A stretch of 64,000 nucleotides of DNA, taken from UBA6898 sp964463135. Lineage in GTDB: Bacteria > Nitrospirota > Thermodesulfovibrionia > Thermodesulfovibrionales > UBA6898. Shown here one piece after another: positions 51,286 to 60,792 of the stretch (the first letter of the stretch is position 1; the number at the start of each line of letters is the position of its first letter). A model generated the notes under the pieces. It was not told where the DNA came from, did not search any database, and worked only from the letters and a program-made list of their open reading frames with translations. The position numbers were made by a program, and so were the translations under genes. The stretch is from positions 124,001 to 188,000 of the forward strand of contig CAYXBA010000001.1 in the NCBI GenBank assembly GCA_964463135.1, read 5' to 3'.

Positions 51286-52127
51286 AGCTGGAACTGCAGG
51301 CAACACCAAGGGATGTCATGCGTTCTGTCGAAGCACTGCAGCAGCTGGGCCGGGAGCAGCAGGTCCCGGAGAAGGTCCTTTTCGGGCTGGCGCTGGCGCT
51401 GGAGGAATGCGCCAGCAATATCGTCAAATATGCGCTGCAATATGATGCGAGCCGTAAATTTGTCGCCGCCTTTGAATATTCCGGAAGCACAATCGTTATT
51501 GAACTGCGCGATCAGGGACCGGAGTTCGATCCGACAAAGGTGCCCTTGAGTGAAAAGGAAGAGGCCGGTGATGACAGGCCGCCGGGCGGCTGGGGGATAA
51601 GGCTTGCCCGCTCCCATACAGATGAGATGCACTATGCCCGGGAAGGCAGGGAGAATGTACTCCGCCTTGTCAGCAGATTCGGCCTTATGAAGCAATCAGT
51701 CCTGTCCAATTACACACTACAAGGAGGGAATAGTACCATGAAACTTGACATTCAGATCCAGGAGAACACCAGCAGCAAACTGCCCGGGACCATCACGGTG
51801 AGGCTTGCCGGCAGCCTCGATACTGCCACCTCGCCCGAGTTGGAGCGCAAGCTCACACCCGTGCTTGCCGGTCCGGTCAAAGGCCTTGTATTTGATCTGG
51901 CCCAGCTGAGGTTCATCAGCAGTGCCGGGCTGAGGGTGATCTCGATCGCCCGCAAAAAACTCTGGGAAAAGGGCGGCACTACGGTTGTCGTGAACATGCA
52001 GCCACAGATCAAGGAAGTCTTTGATATTGTAAGGTCGCTCCCGGGCATGAACATCTTCGAAAATGTTGCTGAGTTCGACGAGTATATCACTGCCCGGCAG
52101 CGCATGCATGAGGAGGAGGGACGGTAG
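51282..52127 (+). CDS. Fused RsbW-type anti-sigma kinase and RsbV-type STAS antagonist
   Basis: A 281-residue protein joining two normally separate partner-switch components. Residues 1-140 are an RsbW-type HATPase (LALALEECASNIVKYAL, ELRDQGPEFDP, GGWGIRLARSHTDEMHY). Residues 153-270 are a STAS domain (TVRLAGSLDTATSPELE, FDLAQLRFISSAGLRVI), with Ser in SSAGL the likely phosphosite. Between them AAGGAGGG at 51721-51728 stands 9 bases before an in-frame ATG at 51738, a ribosome site inside the open frame, so a free STAS protein may also be made. Either the frame really is a fusion or a recent loss of stop joined two genes. It follows the PP2C gene with a 4-base overlap. Confidence 0.88.
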   Translation: MKLELQATPRDVMRSVEALQQLGREQQVPEKVLFGLALALEECASNIVKYALQYDASRKFVAAFEYSGSTIVIELRDQGPEFDPTKVPLSEKEEAGDDRPPGGWGIRLARSHTDEMHYAREGRENVLRLVSRFGLMKQSVLSNYTLQGGNSTMKLDIQIQENTSSKLPGTITVRLAGSLDTATSPELERKLTPVLAGPVKGLVFDLAQLRFISSAGLRVISIARKKLWEKGGTTVVVNMQPQIKEVFDIVRSLPGMNIFENVAEFDEYITARQRMHEEEGR

Positions 52128-52166
52128 GACGACAGGTCTGCCCCGGGCAGGCCGGTCCGGTATCGC

Positions 52167-53660
52167 ATGAATAACCGCATCCTTATCGTTGACGACGTTC
52201 CGGCGAACATCCAGGTCCTGGTAAGCGTTCTGAAAGAGGACGGATACCAGATCAGTGTTGCGACCAGCGGCAGGCAGGCGCTTGAACTGGTCGGGAAGGT
52301 ACGCCCCGACCTGCTGCTGCTGGATATCATGATGCCGGAGATGGATGGGTACGAGGTCTGCAGCCGCTTGAAGGCAGAGGAGGCCACACGACATATACCG
52401 GTCCTGTTCATCACCGCGCTTGCAGATGCGGAGGACGAAGCCAAGGGGCTCGCCCTCGGTGCGGTCGACTACATCACCAAGCCGATCCACCCTGAGCTGG
52501 TGCGTGCCCGCGTGCGGAACCATCTGGAGCTGAAGCAATATCAGAACCAGCTGGAAGAGACGGTCAGTCTGCGCACACGTGAGCTTCAGCTGACCCAGGC
52601 CGTGATGATAGAGAGCCTTGCGACCCTTGCAGAATACCGTGACCCTGAGACCGGCGGCCATATCAAACGCACGCAGAACTATGTTAAGGTCCTCGCCACA
52701 AAACTGAAGGATCATCCGCGTTTCTCAGGCGAGCTTGATGACGCGACCATAGAGATGCTGTATCAGTCTGCGCCGCTCCACGATATCGGCAAGGTCGGCG
52801 TGCGCGACGTTGTGCTGCTCAAGAACGGAAAGCTGAGCGACGATGAATTCAGCATCATGAAGAAGCATACCGAGTTCGGCAACGAGGCGCTGCGTATCAC
52901 CGAGCAGAAGCTTGGCAAGAGCACCTTTCTGCACCACGCCCGGGAGTTCGCGTACACGCACCAGGAAAAATGGGACGGTTCCGGGTATCCCCGCGGGCTG
53001 AAGGGTGACGAGATACCGGTCTCCGGCCGGCTCATGGCTGTGGCGGATGTGTATGACGCCTTGATTAGCAAGAGGATCTATAAGCCTCCCATGCCCCACG
53101 AGAAGGCGGTGCAGATCATTGCGGAAGGCAAAGGCAGCCATTTTGACCCTGATGTGGTTGATGCCTTCCTCGCGCTTGAGGCGGTATTCAGGAACATTGC
53201 ACTCACCTTTGCCGACCATGAAGAGGAGCGGCAGATGCTTCGTGCTGCGCCTGCCGGAGCGCCGGGAGGCGATGCAGCTCAGCCGCGCAGGGTGCTGCTT
53301 GCAGAGGACAACCCGATCAACCGGGAGATCATGTCCAGCCAGCTGACAGCAGGTGGCTATCTCGTTGATGCTGCTGCAGACGGCAAAGAGGCGCTCAATC
53401 ATTACCGCGAAGGCAGATACGATCTCATCCTGACGGACATCGAGATGCCGGAGATGGACGGGTACGAACTGACCGGGGAGATCAGGAGGCTTGAAGCAGG
53501 TGCAACGCGTCAGACGCCGGTCTTTGCCATTACGGCAAGCGAATTCGATCTGAACGCGGAAAAGGCCAGGGAACGCGGTTTTACCGATTACATGCTCAAA
53601 CCGCTCGATCTCGATCTTTTGGATAGAAAGCTCGCAGAGCTTTATAATGAACAGCCATGA
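52167..53660 (+). CDS. Receiver-HD-GYP-receiver protein (c-di-GMP phosphodiesterase)
   Basis: A 497-residue regulator. Receiver 1 about 4-120 with Asp53 in LLLDIMMPEMDG, a helical linker, HD-GYP phosphodiesterase about 145-345 with His205-Asp206 in HDIGKVGVRD and GYPRGLKGDEIP, and receiver 2 about 370-490 (DLILTDIEMPEMDG). HD-GYP domains hydrolyse cyclic di-GMP. A C-terminal second receiver is unusual and may control the output separately. The neighbours suggest that c-di-GMP turnover and sigma-factor partner switching answer to the same hybrid kinase. Start at 52167 lacks a strong ribosome site. Confidence 0.92.
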   Translation: MNNRILIVDDVPANIQVLVSVLKEDGYQISVATSGRQALELVGKVRPDLLLLDIMMPEMDGYEVCSRLKAEEATRHIPVLFITALADAEDEAKGLALGAVDYITKPIHPELVRARVRNHLELKQYQNQLEETVSLRTRELQLTQAVMIESLATLAEYRDPETGGHIKRTQNYVKVLATKLKDHPRFSGELDDATIEMLYQSAPLHDIGKVGVRDVVLLKNGKLSDDEFSIMKKHTEFGNEALRITEQKLGKSTFLHHAREFAYTHQEKWDGSGYPRGLKGDEIPVSGRLMAVADVYDALISKRIYKPPMPHEKAVQIIAEGKGSHFDPDVVDAFLALEAVFRNIALTFADHEEERQMLRAAPAGAPGGDAAQPRRVLLAEDNPINREIMSSQLTAGGYLVDAAADGKEALNHYREGRYDLILTDIEMPEMDGYELTGEIRRLEAGATRQTPVFAITASEFDLNAEKARERGFTDYMLKPLDLDLLDRKLAELYNEQP

Positions 53661-53670
53661 GGAGCACTAT

Positions 53671-55152
53671 ATGAAATTGAAAAAGATCTTTTCCCTGATG
53701 ACGGTCACTATTGTGGCTGCTTATCTTCTGCTCATGATCCCCGAAGGTGCGGGTCAGGAGACCCCGATCCAGTCCCCGCCTGCAGTAAAGCAGGCCTTTG
53801 CCTGGAACCAGGACGCGTACTAGAACGCACTCGAGGCAACGTATCAGGAACTCCTGAGGTCAGGCTGTGCAGGAGCAGAAGGCGATATCAGCACGCGGCT
53901 TGCAGGTCTGCGGGAACTTCTCCAGCGCATCAAAGAACGCGAGCTCCCGCCTGATGCCCCTGAGTTCAGCGACCTGGAACGCCGCATGTTCGAGGTCGGT
54001 CCGCTGGTGAGCGCCTGTAAAACCGGGCTTGCGGACTATCTGGCCCTTGCGGTTGATATGCGGACAGCCGTAAAGCAGCAGTCAGAACACTGGGATATGA
54101 AGAACGACGCTGCACGGACCACACTGTACCGTCTTCTCTATGGGTCGCGCGGGGCAGTTGAGGAGATCATGATGCAGGCGCCTGCAGGAGCATTTCCTGC
54201 ACTGCTCAAGGGGACCGACGAGCCCTCTGCAACACCTTCGGCAAAAGTCCGGAACGCTGTCCTGCACAGCGGCGATATCCTTGTCTCCCGCGGCGGCGCG
54301 CCCACGTCGGCGCTCATTGCCAGGGGAAGCGATTTCCCTGGCAACTTTTCCCATATCGCCTTTGTCTATGTTGACCCGAAGACCAAAGAGGCGAAGATAG
54401 TCGAGGCGCATATCGAAGCCGGCGTTGTGGTTTCGACTGCTGATCAATATCTCTCGGACAAGAAACTGCGCGTTATGCTGCTCCGGCCGAGGGCAGATCT
54501 TCCCGCCATGATAAAAGACCCGATGCTGCCTCACAAGGCTGCTGAATATGCATACAAACGGGCAACCGAAGGCCATGTGGCCTATGATTTTCCGATGGAC
54601 TATAAGGATCATTCGAAGCTCTTCTGCTCTGAAGTGGCATCAGAGGCGTATGAGCGCTTTGGCATCAATCTCTGGGCAGGCATATCTCATATCTCTTCCC
54701 CCGGGCTGCGCAGATGGCTGGGGGCCTTCGGCGTCACGCATTTTGAGACGCAGGAACCCTCTGACCTCGAATATGACCCGCAGCTGCGCGTTGTGGCAGA
54801 GTGGCGCGAACCTGAAACGCTCAAGAAGGACCGCATTGATAATGCGGTGACGGAAGTGATGCTGGAGGGGGCAGAGAAGGGCGATAATATCACCTATCCG
54901 CTGTACCAGCTGCCGCTTGCGCGCATTGCCAAGGCGTACAGCATGCTTCTGAATAAATTCGGCAAGGCCGGACCGATCCCGGAGGGCATGTCTGCGGCCA
55001 CTGCGCTCCGCACCCAGGACTATATGCGTAAGCATGAGGCGATAGGAAAACGCCTTGAGAAAAAGGCAGAACAGTATAAAAAAGACCACCAGTATGAGGC
55101 CCCGTACTGGGCACTGGTAAAAATGGCGCGGGAGGCTAAGGAGGAAAGATGA
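53671..55152 (+). pseudogene. YiiX-like permuted NlpC/P60 protein with in-frame amber codon
   Basis: One frame runs from ATG 53671, after AGGAGCACTAT, to 55152, but TAG stands at 53821 (codon 51). The first part encodes a signal peptide (SLMTVTIVAAYLLLMIP) and FAWNQDAY; after the stop the frame continues NALEATYQELLRSG. A Trp codon TGG at codon 51 would differ from TAG by one base. The remainder is a permuted papain-fold domain with HSGDILVSRGG, FSHIAFVYV and LFCSEVASEAY (probable His and Cys catalytic residues). If no readthrough or sequence error occurs the protein is lost or translated only from an internal start such as ATG 53986, which would lack the signal peptide. It overlaps the patatin gene by 4 bases. 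Confidence 0.8.
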
Positions 55153-57371
55153 GACGAAAAGAAATTATCGCTGCAGGCATCCGAATCATATTGCTGGTTT
55201 TGATGTTCATGCCGCTGGATACCTCTGCAGCAGAGACTCCGGAGCCGAAGCAGCCCAATCGTCCGAAGATCGGTGTCGTATTCGGCGGCGGAGGGGCAAA
55301 AGGCGCAGCGCATATCGGCGTGCTGAAGGTGCTCGAGGAACTCAGGATCCCGGTCGATTATGTGGCCGGCACCAGCATGGGCGCCATCGTCGGGGCCCTG
55401 TACGCCTCAGGCCTGTCTGCCGCTGAGCTTGAGCAGGTGATCACCTCGATCGACTGGAAGGACGTCTTTTCGGGCGACCCTGCCCGTCAGGATATCGATT
55501 TCCGCAGGAAGCGGGAGGACTACACGATCCTCTCCGGGCTTGCCGTCGGGATCAAGGACGGCAAACTGGCGTTGCCCAAAGGTCTTATCAAGGACCAGAA
55601 GGTGAATGTGCTGTTCGAAATGCTGATGCTGCATACGGCTGATACCACTGATTTTGACAAGCTGCCGATCCCGTACCGCGCGATTGCCTCAGACCTCGAG
55701 ACCGGAGAGATGGTCGTGCTCAGGAGCGGCAGACTGGCCGATGCTGCGCGTGCCAGCATGTCAGTCCCGGGCGCCTTCCCCCCTATAGAACTGGACGGCA
55801 GGCTCCTTATTGACGGCGGCATAGTCCGGAACGTGCCGGTCGATATTGTCCGTGGTATGGGGGCCGACATCATCATCTGTGTTGATGTAGGGAAACCGCT
55901 TGCGACCCGCAAGGACCTAGCCAGGCCCGGCCCGATCATGAACCAGATGCTCGATATTATGATGAACAAGAATGTCGCGGACCAGATAAAGACCCTTGGG
56001 CCGAAGGATGTGTACATCAATCCGGTGCTCGGTGAGCTCGGCTCCGGTGACTTTGACAAGGCCGCAGAGATCGCCGCTATCGGTGAAGAGGCTGCCCGGC
56101 TGAAGCTCGACAGCCTGAAACGCTATTCTGTTTCTGATGCAGAATATGCGGCCTTCAAGGCGCACCATCACGCAGAGCAGGTGAAAGAGGTGAAGATCAA
56201 CTCGATCGCGATCGAGATGGAGAGCACTTCAAAGATCTCTTCTGAAGTCGTGGCGAACAAACTTTCGATCAAGCCGGGCGAAACGGTCAATATCGACAGA
56301 CTGAAGGAAGAGGCAGGTATTGTGTATGGGACCGGTGATTTCGAGCGCGTTGACCTGCAGGTAAAAAGGCAGCGGGACGGGTACGAGCTTGTGGTGAAGG
56401 CCAGGGAAAGGTCCTGGGGACCGAACTATCTCCGCTTTGGGTTTGCTGTTGAAAGTGACTTTAAAGGCATGAGCAGATACAACATGCTTTTTGACTATAC
56501 TCGCCGGTGGGTGAACAGTCTCGGCGCAGAATGGAAGGTCCAGATCGATATCGGAACGCCCAGCGGCGTGTACTCTGAATTCTATCAGCCGTTTACGACC
56601 AAAGGTCTCTTTTTTGTATCGCCGTATGTGCGCTATAAACGGGAACCCTACACGGTCTTTTCCGGCGACAGGAGGGTTGCCGAGTTCGATGTAACACAGT
56701 ACCTCGCAGGCATAGACCTGGGTTTTCAGCCGGGGAGATATGGTGAGGCAAGGATAGGCGTTCAGTATGGTGAATTCAGGGCAGACCAGAGGATCGGGGA
56801 CATTAACGTCCCCAGAGACACGGTCGCCCGCGGAGCCATCATCGCCCGCGGCATACTCGATCAGCTTGACAATGTCAACTTCCCGAACAAGGGATACAAG
56901 GCGAACTTTAATGCGATCTCATCGCTGGAAGGCCTTGGGTCAGATGACAATTACAATAAGGTAGAAGCGAGCATCGGGGGTGCATTTACCTTCAGAAAGC
57001 AGACCATCCTCGCGCAGGTCAAGGCAGGCTCGCATATCGGCAATGAGATCCCGTATTACGATTCGTTTAATCTCGGCGGATTTCTTAACCTTTCAGGCCT
57101 CACGGCCAACCAGCTGCATGGCCAGCATATGGCCTTCGGCAAGGTGATCTCATACCACAAGATCGGCGAATCGTTCATAGGCTCCCTCTATTTTGGCGGG
57201 TCCATTGAGGCAGGCAATGTCTGGCAGAAGGACTTTGATCTTGGTGATATTGAGGTCGCCGGGAGCGTATTTGTCGGGTACGACACGCTCCTCGGACCGC
57301 TGTACATCGGCCTTGGTCACGCCGGAGAGGGACGGACTGCAGGGTATTTCTACCTTGGCAGGGCATTCTGA
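55149..57371 (+). CDS. Patatin-like phospholipase with POTRA and outer-membrane barrel (PlpD type)
   Basis: A 740-residue protein of the type V-D autotransporter-like patatins. Signal peptide about 1-27; patatin domain about 35-330 with the oxyanion loop GGGGAKGAAHIGVL, Ser76 in GTSMG and Asp222 in DGGIV forming the catalytic dyad; a POTRA domain about 345-425 (INSIAIEMESTSKISSEVVANKLSI type); a 16-strand BamA-like barrel about 430-740 ending in FYLGRAF. Known relatives hydrolyse phospholipids and display or release the lipase at the surface. Its start overlaps the YiiX-like gene, with which it may form an envelope lipid unit. Confidence 0.92.
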   Translation: MRRKEIIAAGIRIILLVLMFMPLDTSAAETPEPKQPNRPKIGVVFGGGGAKGAAHIGVLKVLEELRIPVDYVAGTSMGAIVGALYASGLSAAELEQVITSIDWKDVFSGDPARQDIDFRRKREDYTILSGLAVGIKDGKLALPKGLIKDQKVNVLFEMLMLHTADTTDFDKLPIPYRAIASDLETGEMVVLRSGRLADAARASMSVPGAFPPIELDGRLLIDGGIVRNVPVDIVRGMGADIIICVDVGKPLATRKDLARPGPIMNQMLDIMMNKNVADQIKTLGPKDVYINPVLGELGSGDFDKAAEIAAIGEEAARLKLDSLKRYSVSDAEYAAFKAHHHAEQVKEVKINSIAIEMESTSKISSEVVANKLSIKPGETVNIDRLKEEAGIVYGTGDFERVDLQVKRQRDGYELVVKARERSWGPNYLRFGFAVESDFKGMSRYNMLFDYTRRWVNSLGAEWKVQIDIGTPSGVYSEFYQPFTTKGLFFVSPYVRYKREPYTVFSGDRRVAEFDVTQYLAGIDLGFQPGRYGEARIGVQYGEFRADQRIGDINVPRDTVARGAIIARGILDQLDNVNFPNKGYKANFNAISSLEGLGSDDNYNKVEASIGGAFTFRKQTILAQVKAGSHIGNEIPYYDSFNLGGFLNLSGLTANQLHGQHMAFGKVISYHKIGESFIGSLYFGGSIEAGNVWQKDFDLGDIEVAGSVFVGYDTLLGPLYIGLGHAGEGRTAGYFYLGRAF

Positions 57372-57417
57372 TTATTGTTAACCTTACCGTTGCATAAAAC
57401 TGATGAACAAGAGAGGC

Positions 57418-57510
57418 ATGATGACAGAAAAAAGCATTACCTGCGACACCGTTCGTCATTGTAAAGATTTTATTGCCATTATGCCTCTTGGGTTTGCAAC
57501 GTTAGGGTAA
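57418..57510 (+). CDS. Possible 30-residue leader peptide
   Basis: ATGATG after AAGAGAGGC opens a frame of 30 codons (MMTEKSITCDTVRHC and on) that ends 10 bases before the EthD-like gene, and covers most of that short gap. It could be a small translated leader; chance is also possible. Confidence 0.2.
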   Translation: MMTEKSITCDTVRHCKDFIAIMPLGFATLG

Positions 57511-57520
57511 AGGAGGATCT

Positions 57521-57877
57521 ATGATACGGCTGATCACCTGCATACGGAAAAAAGAAGGGCTGTCACAGGACCAGTTCAGAAAGCACTGGAGCGATCCGAA
57601 ATTCCTGGAGTGTTTTGACAGACTCGTTTCGATACTGAAGCCGATACGCCATTCCCGGAACCTCACGCTCCAGATCCCGGTAAACGAGACGCTGATGAAG
57701 TCCCGGGGGAGCGCTGAACCGTATGACGCCATCGTCGAATGGTGGTGGCAGAGTGCTGCTGAGCTTGCGGGGTCGTTCGAGACTGCAGAAGCGCAGGCAG
57801 CGCTGCTTGAGATGCAGGCCTACCAGGGTCTCTTTGTGGACTTTGAGTCGTCGCCCTCGTTTTTTACCGAGGCCTGA
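57521..57877 (+). CDS. EthD-domain small protein
   Basis: A 118-residue alpha/beta-barrel protein of the EthD family (dimeric ferredoxin-like fold). MIRLITCIRKKEGLSQDQFRKHW is the typical N-terminal strand and helix with the KHW signature; EPYDAIVEWWW and a C-terminal FVDFESSPSFFTEA follow. EthD-type proteins support degradation of ethers or act as accessory proteins; a function here is not evident. AAAGGAGGATCT start. No functional link with the neighbouring AI-2E-type transporter can be seen. Confidence 0.75.
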   Translation: MIRLITCIRKKEGLSQDQFRKHWSDPKFLECFDRLVSILKPIRHSRNLTLQIPVNETLMKSRGSAEPYDAIVEWWWQSAAELAGSFETAEAQAALLEMQAYQGLFVDFESSPSFFTEA

Positions 57878-57933
57878 GGCGCTATTCTCAAGATACTACG
57901 AAATTGTGACGATTATTGCAGAGGAGAAGAATG

Positions 57934-59022
57934 ATGAACGTAAAAGACCCGAACACCAGCGATATTACGCGCACGACACTGGCGGTGCTGTTCATCGGCA
58001 TCCTCATAGCAGCGAGCTTCTGGGTAATGCGGCCCTTTATCACGGCGATCGTCTGGGCTGCGATCATTGTTGTGGCAACATGGCCGATCTTTCTCAAGGT
58101 GCAGTCTCTGCTCTGGAACAGACGCGGGCTGGCTGTGGCTGTGATGACGCTGGCGCTCCTGCTGATCATTGTGGTGCCGCTGGTCTTCGCGATCATCGCG
58201 ATCGCCGACAAGGCAGTTGATATTACTGCACAGGTGAGATCATTGTCTGTGGTAACGTTTCCGCCTATGCCGGAATGGCTCAACAGTATCCCGGTGGCCG
58301 GAAGGATGATAGGCGAGCGGTGGCAGGAGGTCGCCGGGCTCAACCGTGAAGAGATCATTGCCCGGATCACGCCCTATGCGCAGACTGCCGGGCGCTGGTT
58401 CGCTGCCCAGGCAGGCAGCATTGCTGCCATGCTGCTCCAGTTCCTGGTGACCGTGATCATTGCCGCGATCATGTACTCCCAAGGGGAAACTGCTGCAGCA
58501 GGTGTCCGAAGCTTTGCGAGACGACTTGCCGGAGACCGGGGCGAAGATACTGCAATTCTTTCGGCAAAGGCTGTCCGGGGCGTGGCCTTGGGCATTGTAG
58601 TGACCGCCATCCTTCAGGCCGGCATCGGCGGCATCGGGCTGGCTGTCACCGGCGTGCCTGCAGCCGCATTCCTGACAGCGGTCACGTTCATTCTCTGCCT
58701 TGCCCAGATCGGAGGGGGCCCTGTGCTGATCCCTGCGGTGATCTGGCTTTACTGGAAGGACAGCGCAGTCATGGGAACGGTCATGCTCGTCTTTGCGTTC
58801 TTTGCGCTCACGCTGGACAATGTTGTCCGTCCCCTGCTGATCAAGAAAGGCGCAGACCTGCCCCTGATCATGATCTTTGCCGGTGTGATCGGAGGGCTCA
58901 TGTCCTTCGGCGTTATTGGCCTCTTTATCGGGCCGGTGGTGCTGGCGGTCACGTTCACGCTTCTGCAGGCATGGGTAGTGGACGGTAATGAGAAGAAAAC
59001 AGCTTGCCCTGAGGAGAAGTGA
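57934..59022 (+). CDS. AI-2E/YdiK-family membrane permease
   Basis: A 362-residue inner-membrane protein of the AI-2E transporter (PerM/YdiK) family with about eight helices. TTLAVLFIGILIAASFWVMRPF is helix one; DKAVDITAQVRSL and the central soluble part (LNSIPVAGRMIGERWQ) precede helices around FLVTVIIAAIMY and VALGIVVTAILQAGIGGIG; the ending includes FGVIGLFIGPVVLAVTF. Start at 57934 is chosen for 7-base spacing from GGAG; ATG 57931 and TTG 57916 are also in frame. Substrate unknown. Confidence 0.87.
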   Translation: MNVKDPNTSDITRTTLAVLFIGILIAASFWVMRPFITAIVWAAIIVVATWPIFLKVQSLLWNRRGLAVAVMTLALLLIIVVPLVFAIIAIADKAVDITAQVRSLSVVTFPPMPEWLNSIPVAGRMIGERWQEVAGLNREEIIARITPYAQTAGRWFAAQAGSIAAMLLQFLVTVIIAAIMYSQGETAAAGVRSFARRLAGDRGEDTAILSAKAVRGVALGIVVTAILQAGIGGIGLAVTGVPAAAFLTAVTFILCLAQIGGGPVLIPAVIWLYWKDSAVMGTVMLVFAFFALTLDNVVRPLLIKKGADLPLIMIFAGVIGGLMSFGVIGLFIGPVVLAVTFTLLQAWVVDGNEKKTACPEEK

Positions 59023-59071
59023 ACTGAGGGAATATTTCAGAGATAAAAAATAGACAGGAGGAACAATTGTT

Positions 59072-59689
59072 ATGACGATGGTATTAAGGAAGGGGTTATT
59101 TATCGGGTTGGTGGTCATGCTGTTTACTGCGTGTGCCCCGACCAAAACGCTGCAAGTATGGAAGGATGAGGGGCAGACCCGGAAACTGGGGAAGACAATA
59201 GTCTTCGCCATAGGGGACCAGGAACGCATGCGCGATCATATGGAGAACATGCTTGCCTGGCGGCTGAAGGATCTCGGCATCGATGCGACCGCAAGCAATA
59301 AGGTCATGCCTAATCCGGGAGCCAAGCCTGACCGCGAGGCGATCGCCGCAAAGGTCAGAGAAATGGGCATGGCGAATGTTCTGGTAGTGAGGCTTGTCAG
59401 CAAGAAAGAGTATTCGCAGCTCATGGAGGGCGGCGTCTACGTTGTGCCGGCGAGCTATTATGTCGGCTGGAATGATTTCTATATGGATTCATTCACCTAT
59501 TTTGCAGCCCCCGGCAGTGCCTATGATGTCGAATATTTTACCCTGGTCACGAATATCTACGATGTCCGTACCGAAAAACTTGTCTGGTCGTATCTTTCAC
59601 GCACCAAGGTAGAGACGTCAGTGGAAGGGGCCATCAACCCGTTCATCGAAACGATCATAAAGCAGCTCGAAAACAGCAAAATGCTCTGA
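59072..59689 (+). CDS. Lipoprotein, paralogue of 43756-44379
   Basis: A 205-residue lipoprotein with lipobox LFTAC and CAPTKTLQVWKDEG after it, matching the CAPSTSLKTVWMDEA start of the protein at 43756. The core has TIVFAIGDQERMRDHMENML, VRLVSKKEYSQLMEGG, a Tyr-rich segment and a C-terminal NPFIETIIKQLENSK. No catalytic motif. Start after AGGAGGAACAATTGTT. Family unknown; both copies sit at ends of envelope gene groups. Confidence 0.75.
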   Translation: MTMVLRKGLFIGLVVMLFTACAPTKTLQVWKDEGQTRKLGKTIVFAIGDQERMRDHMENMLAWRLKDLGIDATASNKVMPNPGAKPDREAIAAKVREMGMANVLVVRLVSKKEYSQLMEGGVYVVPASYYVGWNDFYMDSFTYFAAPGSAYDVEYFTLVTNIYDVRTEKLVWSYLSRTKVETSVEGAINPFIETIIKQLENSKML

Positions 59690-59701
59690 TCAACAGAAAA
59701 G

Positions 59702-59755
59702 GGAATGGTCAGTATTTGCGTTGACAGCCTTGTGACCGGAAATGCTGACCTTTCC
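59702..59755 (+). terminator. Long imperfect hairpin after lipoprotein gene
   Basis: GGAATGGTCAGTATTTGCG pairs with CGGAAATGCTGACCTTTCC (59737-59755) over about 19 positions with a few mismatches, followed by TTTCATTG. It lies 12 bases after the stop at 59689 and fits a terminator. Confidence 0.6.
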
Positions 59756-59790
59756 TTTCATTGAAATTCCTCTGCCTGGCACAAGGAGAG

Positions 59791-60792
59791 ATGAGTGATA
59801 TGAACAACAAAGACCTGACCATCCTGCATGTGGAGGATGACGCCCTGTTGTCCAAAAGCGTTCAGGCAGCCTTTAAGAAGTTCGGGTTCCCCGGTGTTAT
59901 GCTAACGGCTGAATCTGTGCGCGAAGCCCTGGACCTGCTGCACGATAGAGAAGAAAGAGATGAACCTCTGGGCCTTATCATCTCGGACATGCAGCTCCCT
60001 GACGGGACCGGGCTGGACCTGATCCGGGAGGTGAAGACCTGTCCTGCCTGGCGCAATACGCCTGTCATTGTCCTTTCCGGTGAAGACGACTCCGCAGTGA
60101 TCAATACAGCCTATGCGCTCGGTGCCAACTGTTATATGCCTAAAGTTCCCCGGTCGTTCAGGATAATTGAGTCATTGGAGCGCATTTACAAATACTGGCT
60201 TGAGGAGGCATATCTTCCTGTGAATGGCGTGAGCGACCGGCTTCAGGCGGCAGTGGAAAGGGCCATCTGCCTGAGGACAAGGAGTGCAGAATTTTATCTC
60301 GGCCTTGCCAGGGTTTCTCAGGAAGGGTCTGATGAAATAACGTTTTGGCTGGACCGTGCGTTGAACGAAGGAAATCTGTCGAACCTTCTGGCATTTTTCC
60401 GTAATAAGCTCAAGGCAGCAGATGTGCCTTCCGAAGTCATTGACCGGTTGTCAGGTATGCAGACCCAGGTCAGCAACGCATTGAGAACAGCTGAAGCGCG
60501 GCTGAAGGATATTCCTGCGCCTGATCCGACAGAATGCTATCAGTGGGCATGTGAACTCACTGAAGCCGTTAATGAGGAGATCTTTGCAGAGGCCCTCGCC
60601 TATCTGTTCCCGGTGAGTTCCACCGCTGCGGCAGCCCTCAAGGCACGCGCGGCCGCACAGCTAAAGTCATTGGCCCTCCACGTCATTGAGAGGACCGAAG
60701 AATTATCTCTCCGTCAGAAGGCAGTATCATTGCTCGAATGGTCTCACCGGCTGGGGCAGGAAGGGCAGCGGGTGTTGGATACGCAATGTTAA
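59791..60792 (+). CDS. Response regulator with helical C-terminal domain
   Basis: A 333-residue protein with an N-terminal receiver (about 8-130): HVEDD acidic pair, ISDMQLPDGTGLDLI phosphoacceptor, VLSGEDD and a Lys in YMPKVPRSF. The remaining 200 residues are mostly helical with EFYLGLARVSQEGSDEI and LAYLFPVSS-type segments; no named output domain is recognised. Starts at 59791, 59800 and TTG 59761 are all in frame; AAGGAG lies 2 bases before 59791 and 11 before 59800, so the exact start is open. Its stop codon overlaps by 2 bases the stop of trmJ on the other strand. Confidence 0.8.
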   Translation: MSDMNNKDLTILHVEDDALLSKSVQAAFKKFGFPGVMLTAESVREALDLLHDREERDEPLGLIISDMQLPDGTGLDLIREVKTCPAWRNTPVIVLSGEDDSAVINTAYALGANCYMPKVPRSFRIIESLERIYKYWLEEAYLPVNGVSDRLQAAVERAICLRTRSAEFYLGLARVSQEGSDEITFWLDRALNEGNLSNLLAFFRNKLKAADVPSEVIDRLSGMQTQVSNALRTAEARLKDIPAPDPTECYQWACELTEAVNEEIFAEALAYLFPVSSTAAAALKARAAAQLKSLALHVIERTEELSLRQKAVSLLEWSHRLGQEGQRVLDTQC

